Part shown: positions 8,419 through 16,060 of the stretch, piece by piece
How positions within the stretch are numbered: position 1 is the first letter of the stretch
Layout: every line of letters begins with the position of its first letter
Source: Gammaproteobacteria bacterium
GTDB lineage: Bacteria > Pseudomonadota > Gammaproteobacteria > Burkholderiales > Nitrosomonadaceae
Reading direction: 5' to 3'
Assembly: GCA_015709635.1 (NCBI GenBank)
Contig: CP054180.1
Location: 806,001 to 870,000, forward strand
DNA: 64,000 bases
Program-made: the position numbers and the translations under genes
Notes under the pieces: generated by a model
What the model was told of the DNA's origin: nothing
Seen by the model: the letters and a program-made list of their open reading frames with translations, nothing else
The model's database searches: none

Positions 8419-11400
8419 TTAATCCATTTGCAAAATCACCAGGAGTTGCCCGGCGGCGATACTTTCACCCTGGCGGCACAAAATGCGCTTGATCGTGCCG
8501 CTTACCGGGGTCTCCACGGCAATTTCCATTTTCATCGCTTCGACGACGATCAAAACATCACCTGTACTGACCTGCTGCCCTTCCGTTGCCAATATTTTCC
8601 ATACCGTGCCGGTAACCGGCGCAGCGACCGCATGACTGCCTTCGGGCAAATCCAATTCGCTTTGCGCGTCGGCTTCGTCCAGATCAAATTCACTGACATA
8701 CTCCGCTTGACCGTTGATTCTCCAGCGCTCGCGCTCGGCTTCGAAGGCTGCTTGTTGCCGGGCCTTGAAGTTCTGGATCGCAGCTTGATTCTGCCGCAAA
8801 AATTGGTGATGTTGCTGCAAGCTGAACGCGGTTTCCTCAATGCGCAGTTTAAATTGCCCGCTGATGAAATCCTTACGCAGTTTCAGCAGCTCGCTTTCAC
8901 TGACCGGATAGAAGCGGATCTGGTCAAAGAAGCGCAATAGCCACGGTTTACCGTCCTTGAAATCGGCGGTCCGGCGATAGCGGTTCCATACCGGCAGCGT
9001 GCGGCCGACGAATTGATAACCGCCCGGGCCCTCCATGCCATAAATGCATAAATACGCGCCGCCGATGCCCACGGCATTTTCCGGCGTCCAGGTGCGCGCC
9101 GGATTGTATTTGGTAGTGACCAGGCGATGGCGCGGATCGACCGGCACGGCAACCGGTGCGCCCAAGTACACGTCACCCAAACCCAGCACCAGATAACTGG
9201 CGTCAAACACGATGCGATGTACATCTTCGATACTGTCCAGCCCATTGATACGGCGGATGAATTCGATGTTGCTCGGACACCACGGCGCATCGCTGCGTAC
9301 CGATTGCATATATTTCTCGATCGCCAGGCGCGTCGCCGCATCGTCCCAGGAGAGCGGCAGGTGCACGATGCGCGACGGCACGGTCATGCTGGCGCTATCC
9401 GGCAGCGATTGTTCTGCGGTGAGCAAGAATTTCAGCAAGTCATCGCGCGGCAGAATTTGCGCATCGAAATGAATTTGCAGCGAGCGGATTCCCGGCGTGA
9501 GATCGATGATGCCCGGCAGGTTCGCTTGCTGCATCGACTCCATCAGGGCGTGCGCGCGCAAACGCAAATCCAGATCGAGCACCATCGGGCCGTATTCCAC
9601 CAGCACGTAACGGTCGCCGGATTGCCGGTAGGCGACTTCCATCTGCCGCGGACTTGCTGCACTGCGATGCAGGACCGGACTCGGCAGTATCGTGCTATCG
9701 GTCGCAACGTGTTGCTCCGGCGGTGAGTTGAGCGAGCGGATAAATTCATTCTGCCGCTTTTCCAGTGCCTGAGCTTGTTCCATCGTCATCAGCCGGAAAC
9801 GGATTTGATCGCCCGGCTTGAGCTGTCCGGTTTTCCATAATTCCGCGTGCGCAATGGTGACCGGACAGACAAAGCCGCCCAGGCTCGGGCCGTCCGGCCC
9901 CAGAATGATCGGCATGTCGCCGGTGAAGTCGACCGCGCCGACGGCATAGGCGTTGTCATGAATATTGGACGGATGCAGGCCGGCTTCGCCGCCATCGCTG
10001 CGCGCCCACTGCGGTTTCGGGCCGAGCAGGCGCACGCCGGTGCGGCTGGAATTGTGATGCACTTTCCAGTCGGTGCTGAAAAACATCTCGATGTCCGCGG
10101 CGGTGAAAAAATCCGGTGCGGCATGCGGGCCGTACAGAACACCGATTTCCCATTGCTGCATGTAGTGCGGAATGGCTTCGGGCGCCAGAGCGGTTTGCAC
10201 CGCTTCGTATTGTGCGGCGATATGCAATACATCGCCGGTTCTTAGCGCACGGCCGGCGTGACCGCCGAATTGCCCCAGTGTGAAAGTCGATTGGCTGCCG
10301 AGATAATCCGGCACTTTGAATCCGCCTTGCACGGCGAGATAAGCGCGGCAGCCTTGATCTTTTATTTTACCCAGTTGCACTATGGCGCCTGCCTTGATTT
10401 CGTGCGTTTGCCACAATGGCAGCGGCTCACTGTCCAAATAGACTTCGATCGCCGCGCCGGTCACGACGATCAGGCAATCGCTGTTGAAGCGCAATGTCGG
10501 GCCGGTCAATGTGATTTCCAGCGCCGCTTTGTCTTCGGAATTATTAACCAGCCGGTTGGCCAAGCGGAACGCCAGCGCATCCATCGGGCCGGATGGCGGT
10601 ACGCCGACCTGCCAATAACCGAGCCGTCCGGGATAGTCCTGCACGGTGGTTTGCACACCGGGACTTAACACATCGACGGTGTGTGCGCGATAGTGAAAGC
10701 CGCCGAGAAAACCGGTGGTGTACCGGCCGTTCTGAAAAGCGGCGCTATGCAGAATTTGCTGCAAATATTCCAGATTGGTTTCGATGCCTTGCAACGAACT
10801 GCTTTCCAATGCAGCCTGCAACCGCGCGATGGCTTTTTCCCGGTCCGGCGCATGCACGATGATTTTCGCCAGCATCGGATCGTAAAACGCGGATACATCG
10901 ATGCCGCGCTCGACCCAAGTCTCGACGCGCGCCGCTGTGGGAAATTCCGCCGCCGTGAGTGTGCCGCTGGAAGGTTGAAAGTCTTTGGCCGGATTTTCAG
11001 CATAAACCCGCGCCTGAATCGATACGCCGCGGGGTTCGATGGTGAAGGAATCGAGCGGCGGCAAATCGCCCGCGGCTTGCCGCACCATCCATTCCACCAG
11101 GTCAATGCCGGTCACTTCCTCGGTGATGCCATGTTCCACCTGCAAGCGCGTGTTGACCTCGAGGAAATAAAACTGGTTGCTGGCGGCGTCAAAAATATAC
11201 TCCACCGTGCCAGCGGATTGATAATTGACCGCTTGGCCGAGACGCACCGCCGTGTCCAGCAATGCCTGGCGCAGTGGCGGGGCGAGATGGGGCGCCGGTG
11301 TTTCCTCGATGACTTTCTGGTTGCGCCGCTGCATTGAGCAGTCGCGCTCGCCCAAGGCAACTACTTGGCCCTTGCCGTCGCCGAAAATCTGCACTTCGAT

Positions 11401-12021
11401 ATGGCGCGCTTGATCGACAAATTTTTCCAGAAATAAACCGGCATCCTTGAAATTGTTTTGTGCCAAGTCCTTGACCGACTCGTACGCACCGGTCAATTCA
11501 TGTTCATTCCAGCACAAACGCATGCCGATACCGCCGCCGCCCGCGGTGCTTTTCAGCATCACCGGGTAGCCGATGTGCTTGGCTTGATGACAGGCATCGT
11601 CGAGACTTGCCAGCAAACCGGTTCCCGGCAGCAGCGGCACACCGTTTTCCAGCGCCAGAGCACGTGCCGTGTGTTTCAAGCCAAACGCGCGCATCTGTTG
11701 CGGCGCCGGGCCGATGAAACAAATGCCGTGCGCCGCGCACTGCTCGGCGAAGTCGGCATTTTCGCTCAGGAATCCGTAGCCGGGGTGAATGGCCTGTGCG
11801 CCGGTTTTTTGCGCGATGGCCAAGATTTTATCCGTGCGCAGATAGCTTTCGGCTGCTATGCCATCGCCGATGCAGTAAGCTTCATCCGCCTCGCTGACAT
11901 GGCGCGACAAGGCATCGGCCTCGGTGTATACCGCCACGCTGGCGACATTCAGGCGGCGCAGCGTGCGTATGATGCGGCACGCGATCGCGCCGCGGTTGGC
12001 GATCAGTACTTTGGTGAACAT
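8419..12021 (-). CDS. Urea carboxylase-family biotin enzyme, probably guanidine carboxylase
   Basis: A 1200-residue single-chain biotin-dependent carboxylase. The order is: biotin carboxylase with ATP-grasp (about 1-445), the KipA-like and KipI-like carboxyltransferase halves (from about 455, beginning LSPGVQTTVQDYPG, to about 1010), and a C-terminal biotinyl domain with EAMKM (biotin Lys near 1164). Family members carboxylate urea to allophanate or, as shown for operons with DUF1989 partners, guanidine to carboxyguanidine. The guanidine-I riboswitch and two adjacent DUF1989 genes favour guanidine here. The start is preceded by GGAGGA at good spacing. No allophanate hydrolase follows; the next gene is a methyltransferase. 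Urea remains a possible alternative substrate because the carboxyltransferase specificity residues were not aligned. Confidence 0.92.
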   Translation of the reverse strand: MFTKVLIANRGAIACRIIRTLRRLNVASVAVYTEADALSRHVSEADEAYCIGDGIAAESYLRTDKILAIAQKTGAQAIHPGYGFLSENADFAEQCAAHGICFIGPAPQQMRAFGLKHTARALALENGVPLLPGTGLLASLDDACHQAKHIGYPVMLKSTAGGGGIGMRLCWNEHELTGAYESVKDLAQNNFKDAGLFLEKFVDQARHIEVQIFGDGKGQVVALGERDCSMQRRNQKVIEETPAPHLAPPLRQALLDTAVRLGQAVNYQSAGTVEYIFDAASNQFYFLEVNTRLQVEHGITEEVTGIDLVEWMVRQAAGDLPPLDSFTIEPRGVSIQARVYAENPAKDFQPSSGTLTAAEFPTAARVETWVERGIDVSAFYDPMLAKIIVHAPDREKAIARLQAALESSSLQGIETNLEYLQQILHSAAFQNGRYTTGFLGGFHYRAHTVDVLSPGVQTTVQDYPGRLGYWQVGVPPSGPMDALAFRLANRLVNNSEDKAALEITLTGPTLRFNSDCLIVVTGAAIEVYLDSEPLPLWQTHEIKAGAIVQLGKIKDQGCRAYLAVQGGFKVPDYLGSQSTFTLGQFGGHAGRALRTGDVLHIAAQYEAVQTALAPEAIPHYMQQWEIGVLYGPHAAPDFFTAADIEMFFSTDWKVHHNSSRTGVRLLGPKPQWARSDGGEAGLHPSNIHDNAYAVGAVDFTGDMPIILGPDGPSLGGFVCPVTIAHAELWKTGQLKPGDQIRFRLMTMEQAQALEKRQNEFIRSLNSPPEQHVATDSTILPSPVLHRSAASPRQMEVAYRQSGDRYVLVEYGPMVLDLDLRLRAHALMESMQQANLPGIIDLTPGIRSLQIHFDAQILPRDDLLKFLLTAEQSLPDSASMTVPSRIVHLPLSWDDAATRLAIEKYMQSVRSDAPWCPSNIEFIRRINGLDSIEDVHRIVFDASYLVLGLGDVYLGAPVAVPVDPRHRLVTTKYNPARTWTPENAVGIGGAYLCIYGMEGPGGYQFVGRTLPVWNRYRRTADFKDGKPWLLRFFDQIRFYPVSESELLKLRKDFISGQFKLRIEETAFSLQQHHQFLRQNQAAIQNFKARQQAAFEAERERWRINGQAEYVSEFDLDEADAQSELDLPEGSHAVAAPVTGTVWKILATEGQQVSTGDVLIVVEAMKMEIAVETPVSGTIKRILCRQGESIAAGQLLVILQMD

Positions 12022-12041
12022 ACGGTTCCTCCGCTATCGGA

Positions 12042-12701
12042 TTAATCCCAGATCAGCAAACGTATCGGTGTCGGATTGTACGCGTTACACGGATTGTTCA
12101 ATTGCGGACAATTCGAGATCAATACCACGACGTCCATTTCCGCACGCATTTCGACATACTTACCGGGTGCCGAGACACCATCGGCAAACTCCAGTCCACC
12201 GGATTCCGTGACCGGCACATTCATGAAGAAATTGATGTTACTAGGCAGATCGCGCTTGCTCATGCCCAGTTGCTGGCACAACGGATCGTGCGCCAAGGCG
12301 TGCAGAAAATTATCGCGGCAACTGTGCATCGGAAATTTTTCCAGCGCATAGCGCACGGTATTGCTTTCCGCCGCACAAGCGCCGCCCAAGGTATCGTGCC
12401 GTCCGCAAGTGTCGGCGGTGATCGTGAGCATGACATTGCCAAAATTGGAATACAGCTCGCTGCCGGCCGTCAGATACAGTTTCTTCTGGCGGCTGATGGT
12501 ATCGGTCGCGCTGTAGCGTTCCAACGCATCGTGCGCGTTGTAAAACAACGTATCGACTGCTTGATTGCCTTCCAAGTCGACGATGCGGAAGGTTTGTCCG
12601 CGTTTGATTGCTTTGACCCACGGCTCACCGGCCGGGCAAATTTCATTGATCAGCGCTTGGCTGGGGTCGAGCGGACTGGCAAATTGAGTAGAGGTGTTCA
12701 T
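12042..12701 (-). CDS. DUF1989 protein, probable carboxyguanidine deiminase subunit
   Basis: A 219-residue protein of the family long called urea carboxylase-associated (DUF1989). Two such subunits have been shown in guanidine-degrading bacteria to form carboxyguanidine deiminase (CgdAB), which releases ammonia from carboxyguanidine to give allophanate. Conserved features include the Cys-containing TADTCGRHDT segment and the PSNINFFMNVPV stretch shared with the neighbouring paralogue. It begins inside the end of the upstream DUF1989 gene (4-bp overlap) and stops 20 bp before the carboxylase, so the two subunits and the carboxylase are translated from one mRNA. Which of CgdA or CgdB it represents cannot be decided by eye. 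Cytoplasmic, with no signal peptide. Confidence 0.85.
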   Translation of the reverse strand: MNTSTQFASPLDPSQALINEICPAGEPWVKAIKRGQTFRIVDLEGNQAVDTLFYNAHDALERYSATDTISRQKKLYLTAGSELYSNFGNVMLTITADTCGRHDTLGGACAAESNTVRYALEKFPMHSCRDNFLHALAHDPLCQQLGMSKRDLPSNINFFMNVPVTESGGLEFADGVSAPGKYVEMRAEMDVVVLISNCPQLNNPCNAYNPTPIRLLIWD

Positions 12702-13423
12702 TGTTCACCCTCGCAATAAAAGTGTTGCGCGTTCTGCAGCGCGCGGATATTTTCGGCGATATGCAGGCATTCGCTGGCTGCATCCGCTGGCGTATCGAAT
12801 AGTTCCAGATTGACCGCGCCGGGCTGATACGGCTTTCCCGGGTCCAGCGGATGCGGTGCGGCGGACAATATCATCAGGGTATTCATGACAAAACTGAGGT
12901 CGACATAATCGCCCGCTTTGCTGTGATTGACCTGATATTGCAGTTCTCCCAAGTGATCGGCGGTCACTTTACTGAAAAAATTGATGTTGGCGACCACATC
13001 GCGCATACCCAGCCCCCATTTCCCCAGTTCGATCAGCATGCCGTCCAGACCGCTGCGGAACATCTGATTGCGGTGCTCCTGATAACGCGCGGTGCCGTAT
13101 TTTTGCTGGATCAGATTGGCGTCGCTCAGGCCGCATACGGTATCGTTCCAACCGGCGGTATCCGCTGTGATGCAACAAAATATCCGCCCCATATCCGAAT
13201 GGCACGCGTGCCCTTTGGTAAGGCGGAAAGTATGCTGCGATTTCAGGGTGTCCGCCATGTTATAGCGCTCGAGCTTTTCTTCCTGATTGAAGAATAGCAC
13301 AGCAGCATTCGCGCCTCCGTTGACATCGGTGAGACGCAGTGTGGTTCCGCGGCGCAATACACCGGACCAGTGGCATCCGCCCGGAATGAGTTGTTGCCAG
13401 ATGGGTTTATTGTGTTGATTCAT
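12698..13423 (-). CDS. DUF1989 protein, probable second carboxyguanidine deiminase subunit
   Basis: A 241-residue paralogue of the following gene, sharing the ITADTAGWNDT and VANINFFSKV segments. By the work on CgdAB it would be the partner subunit of carboxyguanidine deiminase. The ATG is preceded by GAGGA at good spacing. It lies 13 bp after the permease stop and overlaps the next gene by 4 bp, indicating translational coupling and probable 1:1 synthesis. In the alignable active-site stretch this copy has TAGWNDT where the neighbour has TCGRHDT, so the two are not interchangeable; one may be catalytic and the other structural, which is inference. Confidence 0.85.
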   Translation of the reverse strand: MNQHNKPIWQQLIPGGCHWSGVLRRGTTLRLTDVNGGANAAVLFFNQEEKLERYNMADTLKSQHTFRLTKGHACHSDMGRIFCCITADTAGWNDTVCGLSDANLIQQKYGTARYQEHRNQMFRSGLDGMLIELGKWGLGMRDVVANINFFSKVTADHLGELQYQVNHSKAGDYVDLSFVMNTLMILSAAPHPLDPGKPYQPGAVNLELFDTPADAASECLHIAENIRALQNAQHFYCEGEQ

Positions 13424-13436
13424 GATGAATTCCTCA

Positions 13437-14885
13437 TTAAAAATGGGTTGACTTGCTGGGCATCCATTTTTTGCACAGGATGTACAGTGTGGTGCAGGTT
13501 AAAATACATCCCAGCACCAGCGGCGTCGCCCATAACTGCCACCAAGGCGCATCCGCGGAAATGGCATAAGGGCGCGGCCAGGCGATGTTGATGAGCTCAA
13601 ACAATGACCAGATAAACGCCAGGCCATTGATGATCAATCCCCACGCGCCCAGCTTTAATTCGCCCAGCGCGGGATTCCACCGCCCAGTAAGCCGGGCAAA
13701 CAAGGCAAAGCCGGTGGTGAACGTGAACATGGCGTATAAACCGCCGGTGCCGAACGCGATGATGGTGGCCACGGCATCGTCATTGAGCCCGAAAATCAAT
13801 CCGCAACCCGCCAGCAGAACGGTAAAGAGAACCGCGTTACGCGGCGTTTTGCTCGCCGTGACTTGACTCAATACTGCGGGCATATTGCCTTCGCGCGCCA
13901 TGGAAAAAACGATGCGCGAGGTGTATTTGACCATCGATGCGCCGCAAGCGAGAAAAGCCGTCATCACAATGGCCAGGAAGGGTTTCTCGAACCAATCGCC
14001 GATGCTGCTGGCAATCAGCGGCGTGACCGGATCGGCGGTATGGCTCGAGTGTCTCAAGGTGTCATGCTCAAAAGCCAGAATCAGCGCGGCCGAATTGAAT
14101 AAAACCACCGTGCCGACAACCAGCAGCGACATGAAAATGGCGCGAGGAACCATGCGTTTCGGTTGATGAGTTTCTTCGGCGGTAGTGGAACAGGCATCAA
14201 AACCGATAAAAGCCCAGCCGGAAATCGCCAATGCCGCCAGAAAAGCAGCCATTTCACCGGGTGCCGTGCCGGTACCCATGTGCTGGAACAATTCCATGAC
14301 AGGATGCTGACGGAAGAAAAGAAACAGCAAGAGCGCCACACCGAACGATCCGGCGACTTCCGCGTAGACACCCAGCTTGATCACCAGATTGAAAATACTG
14401 ACCGGGGCGAGATTGAGGAGCGTGCAAAGCAACAGAAATAGCGCCCCCCACAGCACCATCATGCCGCCGCCGTCATGCGGCAGTCCGCTGAAGATAGCCA
14501 GCCAGAACCCGCCGGTATAAGCGGTTGTCGTGACCATGGCGATGGTGGAGCAAATATAAATTACACCGGCATATTGCCCGGCTATCGCACCGCCGAGCTG
14601 CCGCGCCCATTTATAGGCGCCGCCGGCAATCGGGAACTGTGAAGACAATTCGGCGTAAACAGTCGCTACCAGCAACTGCATGACCAAGCAGACCGCCAGT
14701 GCCGCAAACCAACCGCCGCCGGCGACGACCGTTTGCACGCCGATGATGGCATACAGCCCGGCTACCGGTGAGACCACCGCAAAACCCAGCGTAAAACTGT
14801 GCCATACGCTCATGCTGCGATTGAGTGCATCGCCGGTTGCATGCGTATCTTGAGGGGAAGCGATCTGTTTTGTTGAACCTGACAT
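13437..14885 (-). CDS. APC-superfamily permease of the guanidine operon
   Basis: A 482-residue membrane protein with about twelve predicted transmembrane segments, of the amino acid/polyamine/organocation type often found with urea carboxylase genes. Given the riboswitch in front of it, guanidinium or a guanidine-bearing compound is the likely cargo, though no transport data can be read from sequence. The frame stays open to an ATG at 14942, but the ATG at 14885 (MSGSTKQIASP) is preceded by GGAG seven bases upstream, and the longer version would run into the riboswitch 3' side, so 14885 is chosen. A conserved family stretch, YAELSSQFPIAGGAYKWA, is visible near the second segment. It is the first gene of the operon. 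Confidence 0.88.
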   Translation of the reverse strand: MSGSTKQIASPQDTHATGDALNRSMSVWHSFTLGFAVVSPVAGLYAIIGVQTVVAGGGWFAALAVCLVMQLLVATVYAELSSQFPIAGGAYKWARQLGGAIAGQYAGVIYICSTIAMVTTTAYTGGFWLAIFSGLPHDGGGMMVLWGALFLLLCTLLNLAPVSIFNLVIKLGVYAEVAGSFGVALLLFLFFRQHPVMELFQHMGTGTAPGEMAAFLAALAISGWAFIGFDACSTTAEETHQPKRMVPRAIFMSLLVVGTVVLFNSAALILAFEHDTLRHSSHTADPVTPLIASSIGDWFEKPFLAIVMTAFLACGASMVKYTSRIVFSMAREGNMPAVLSQVTASKTPRNAVLFTVLLAGCGLIFGLNDDAVATIIAFGTGGLYAMFTFTTGFALFARLTGRWNPALGELKLGAWGLIINGLAFIWSLFELINIAWPRPYAISADAPWWQLWATPLVLGCILTCTTLYILCKKWMPSKSTHF

Positions 14886-14921
14886 AACCAGTCTCCATAC
14901 CAAAGGGTTTTCGGGATTGTA

Positions 14922-14939
14922 ATGTACCAAAAAGTACAT
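14922..14939 (-). promoter_or_regulatory. Hairpin in the riboswitch expression platform
   Basis: ATGTAC and GTACAT arms around a T-rich loop lie between the aptamer and the permease ribosome binding site (GGAG near 14893-14896). Its position suggests a part in ligand-dependent control of translation or termination. It has no T-run of its own after the stem. Confidence 0.35.
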
Positions 14940-14943
14940 CACC

Positions 14944-15056
14944 TGATCTCCCGGGCTTTTATCCCTCCGTGGAGCCTCGTTTTACGAGACCGGAAACTCT
15001 CGGACCAGACACCGAAACTGCATTGGCCGGAACCCTAGTTTCCCGTTGAGTTACCA
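14944..15056 (-). promoter_or_regulatory. Guanidine-I (ykkC) riboswitch
   Basis: On the minus strand the leader contains, in order, CTAGGGTTCCGGCC, CTGGTCCGAGAG, and CACGGAGGGATAAAAGCCCG followed by GGAGA. These are the invariant blocks of the ykkC guanidine-I aptamer (RF00442), correctly ordered and spaced, ending a short distance before the permease gene. The class binds free guanidinium and usually turns gene expression on. Boundaries are approximate because the closing P1 helix was not fully traced. Confidence 0.92.
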
Positions 15057-15071
15057 CTTGTTCAGTAACTA

Positions 15072-15098
15072 TACCGTTAATCGTTCAATCAAACGGTA
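15072..15098. promoter_or_regulatory. Inverted repeat at the guanidine operon promoter
   Basis: Seven-base arms TACCGTT and AACGGTA separated by 13 bp lie just upstream of the riboswitch. The minus strand carries TATAGT at its inner edge, a possible -10. It could be an operator or a hairpin at the very start of the leader. The remaining bases up to 15231 hold nothing else recognised apart from a TATATT at 15200-15205 in front of the PEP-CTERM gene. Confidence 0.35.
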
Positions 15099-15231
15099 TT
15101 TTTGAGAAGCAAGTAATGGATAGCATTTTAATTGTGCAGTTTGGAAAAAGCAATTAGAACGTGTATGTCCTTTTTCCTGGAATCTGACACTACTTGTGCT
15201 ATATTTAGTCTACTTATTCAGGAGAGAAAAG

Positions 15232-15885
15232 ATGAAAAAATTAACATCCGTAGTCGGTATATTGGCGGTTTTCTTGCTGGTTGAGCAATCATTCGCAGCC
15301 AGCTACAACTTCGATATTCTTTATAATGGCGGTGGCAGCACTTCTCTTGAAACGGGCAGCGACGATCCTATTGGTACCAATCTGCAGCCTGGCGATACGT
15401 ACACTTGGAATCTGCATACTAATGCTTCCAGCTTCTGGCGTGTCGATACCGGTGACAGTTTCTTCCCTTTGGGTGCATTCGGTGTCAACGAGTCTGCAAT
15501 TAGGACAGGTGATTTTGATCTTGTGTTACGCAACAATGGCACCAATGTTTTTTTTACGAGTGAAGTGGCAGCGACGATGCAATGGGTTCATGTCGGTACC
15601 AACGCCATATCATTGGCCACGGGATTGGAGTTTGACGAAATGCAACTTAGCTTCGCGCTAACGTCAGCGGTAGTTGATTATTCGTTTGATCCGCTTCTGC
15701 CGGAAAATGCGCTTAACGGTAATCCGTCAGATACCACCATCAACGGGAGGATGTCAATTTTTGGTGCGCCGGAGGCTTATAGTGGTATCAGTCTGGTTTC
15801 AGTAGTGCCTGAACCAGAGTTCTATGCCATGCTGTTGGCGGGTATAGGCCTACTGGGTATAGCTGCGCGCCGCCGGAAGGTTTAA
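15232..15885 (+). CDS. PEP-CTERM sorting domain protein
   Basis: A 217-residue exported protein of unknown function. An N-terminal signal peptide (MKKLTSVVGILAVFLLVEQSFA) is followed by a beta-rich, Thr/Ser/Asn-rich body. The C-terminus is a PEP-CTERM signal: VPEP, a hydrophobic helix (MLLAGIGLLGIAA) and RRRKV, which exosortase recognises for processing and surface attachment or release, usually in exopolysaccharide-producing bacteria. The ATG at 15232 is chosen over upstream in-frame starts because CAGGAGAG precedes it at proper spacing and because it gives a clean signal peptide. A strong terminator follows. Exosortase itself is not in this window. The body resembles no domain I recognise. 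Confidence 0.88.
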   Translation: MKKLTSVVGILAVFLLVEQSFAASYNFDILYNGGGSTSLETGSDDPIGTNLQPGDTYTWNLHTNASSFWRVDTGDSFFPLGAFGVNESAIRTGDFDLVLRNNGTNVFFTSEVAATMQWVHVGTNAISLATGLEFDEMQLSFALTSAVVDYSFDPLLPENALNGNPSDTTINGRMSIFGAPEAYSGISLVSVVPEPEFYAMLLAGIGLLGIAARRRKV

Positions 15886-15941
15886 TCTTCCCCGTCGGGG
15901 CGAAGGCTAGTTAAAAACTAGCAGATTGAAAAGCACAATTA

Positions 15942-15970
15942 GCACCCCGCTGCTTGCGGCGGGGTGCTTT
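15942..15970 (+). terminator. Intrinsic terminator after the PEP-CTERM gene
   Basis: GC-rich stem GCACCCCGC/GCGGGGTGC followed by TTTATT. A weaker hairpin (GCTAGTT/AACTAGC, 15906-15922) lies just before it. Confidence 0.85.
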
Positions 15971-16060
15971 ATTACTAAAATCTACCAAAATCCAGTATCC
16001 GCTACTCAATAGAAAAACAGATATTCCCAGAGAAGCTTTGCTCAAAAAATCGAGTCTCCG

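Noticed and set aside
13437..14942. Longer permease start at 14942
   Set aside because: It has no ribosome site of its own and would overlap the riboswitch expression platform; the ATG at 14885 has GGAG at the right distance.
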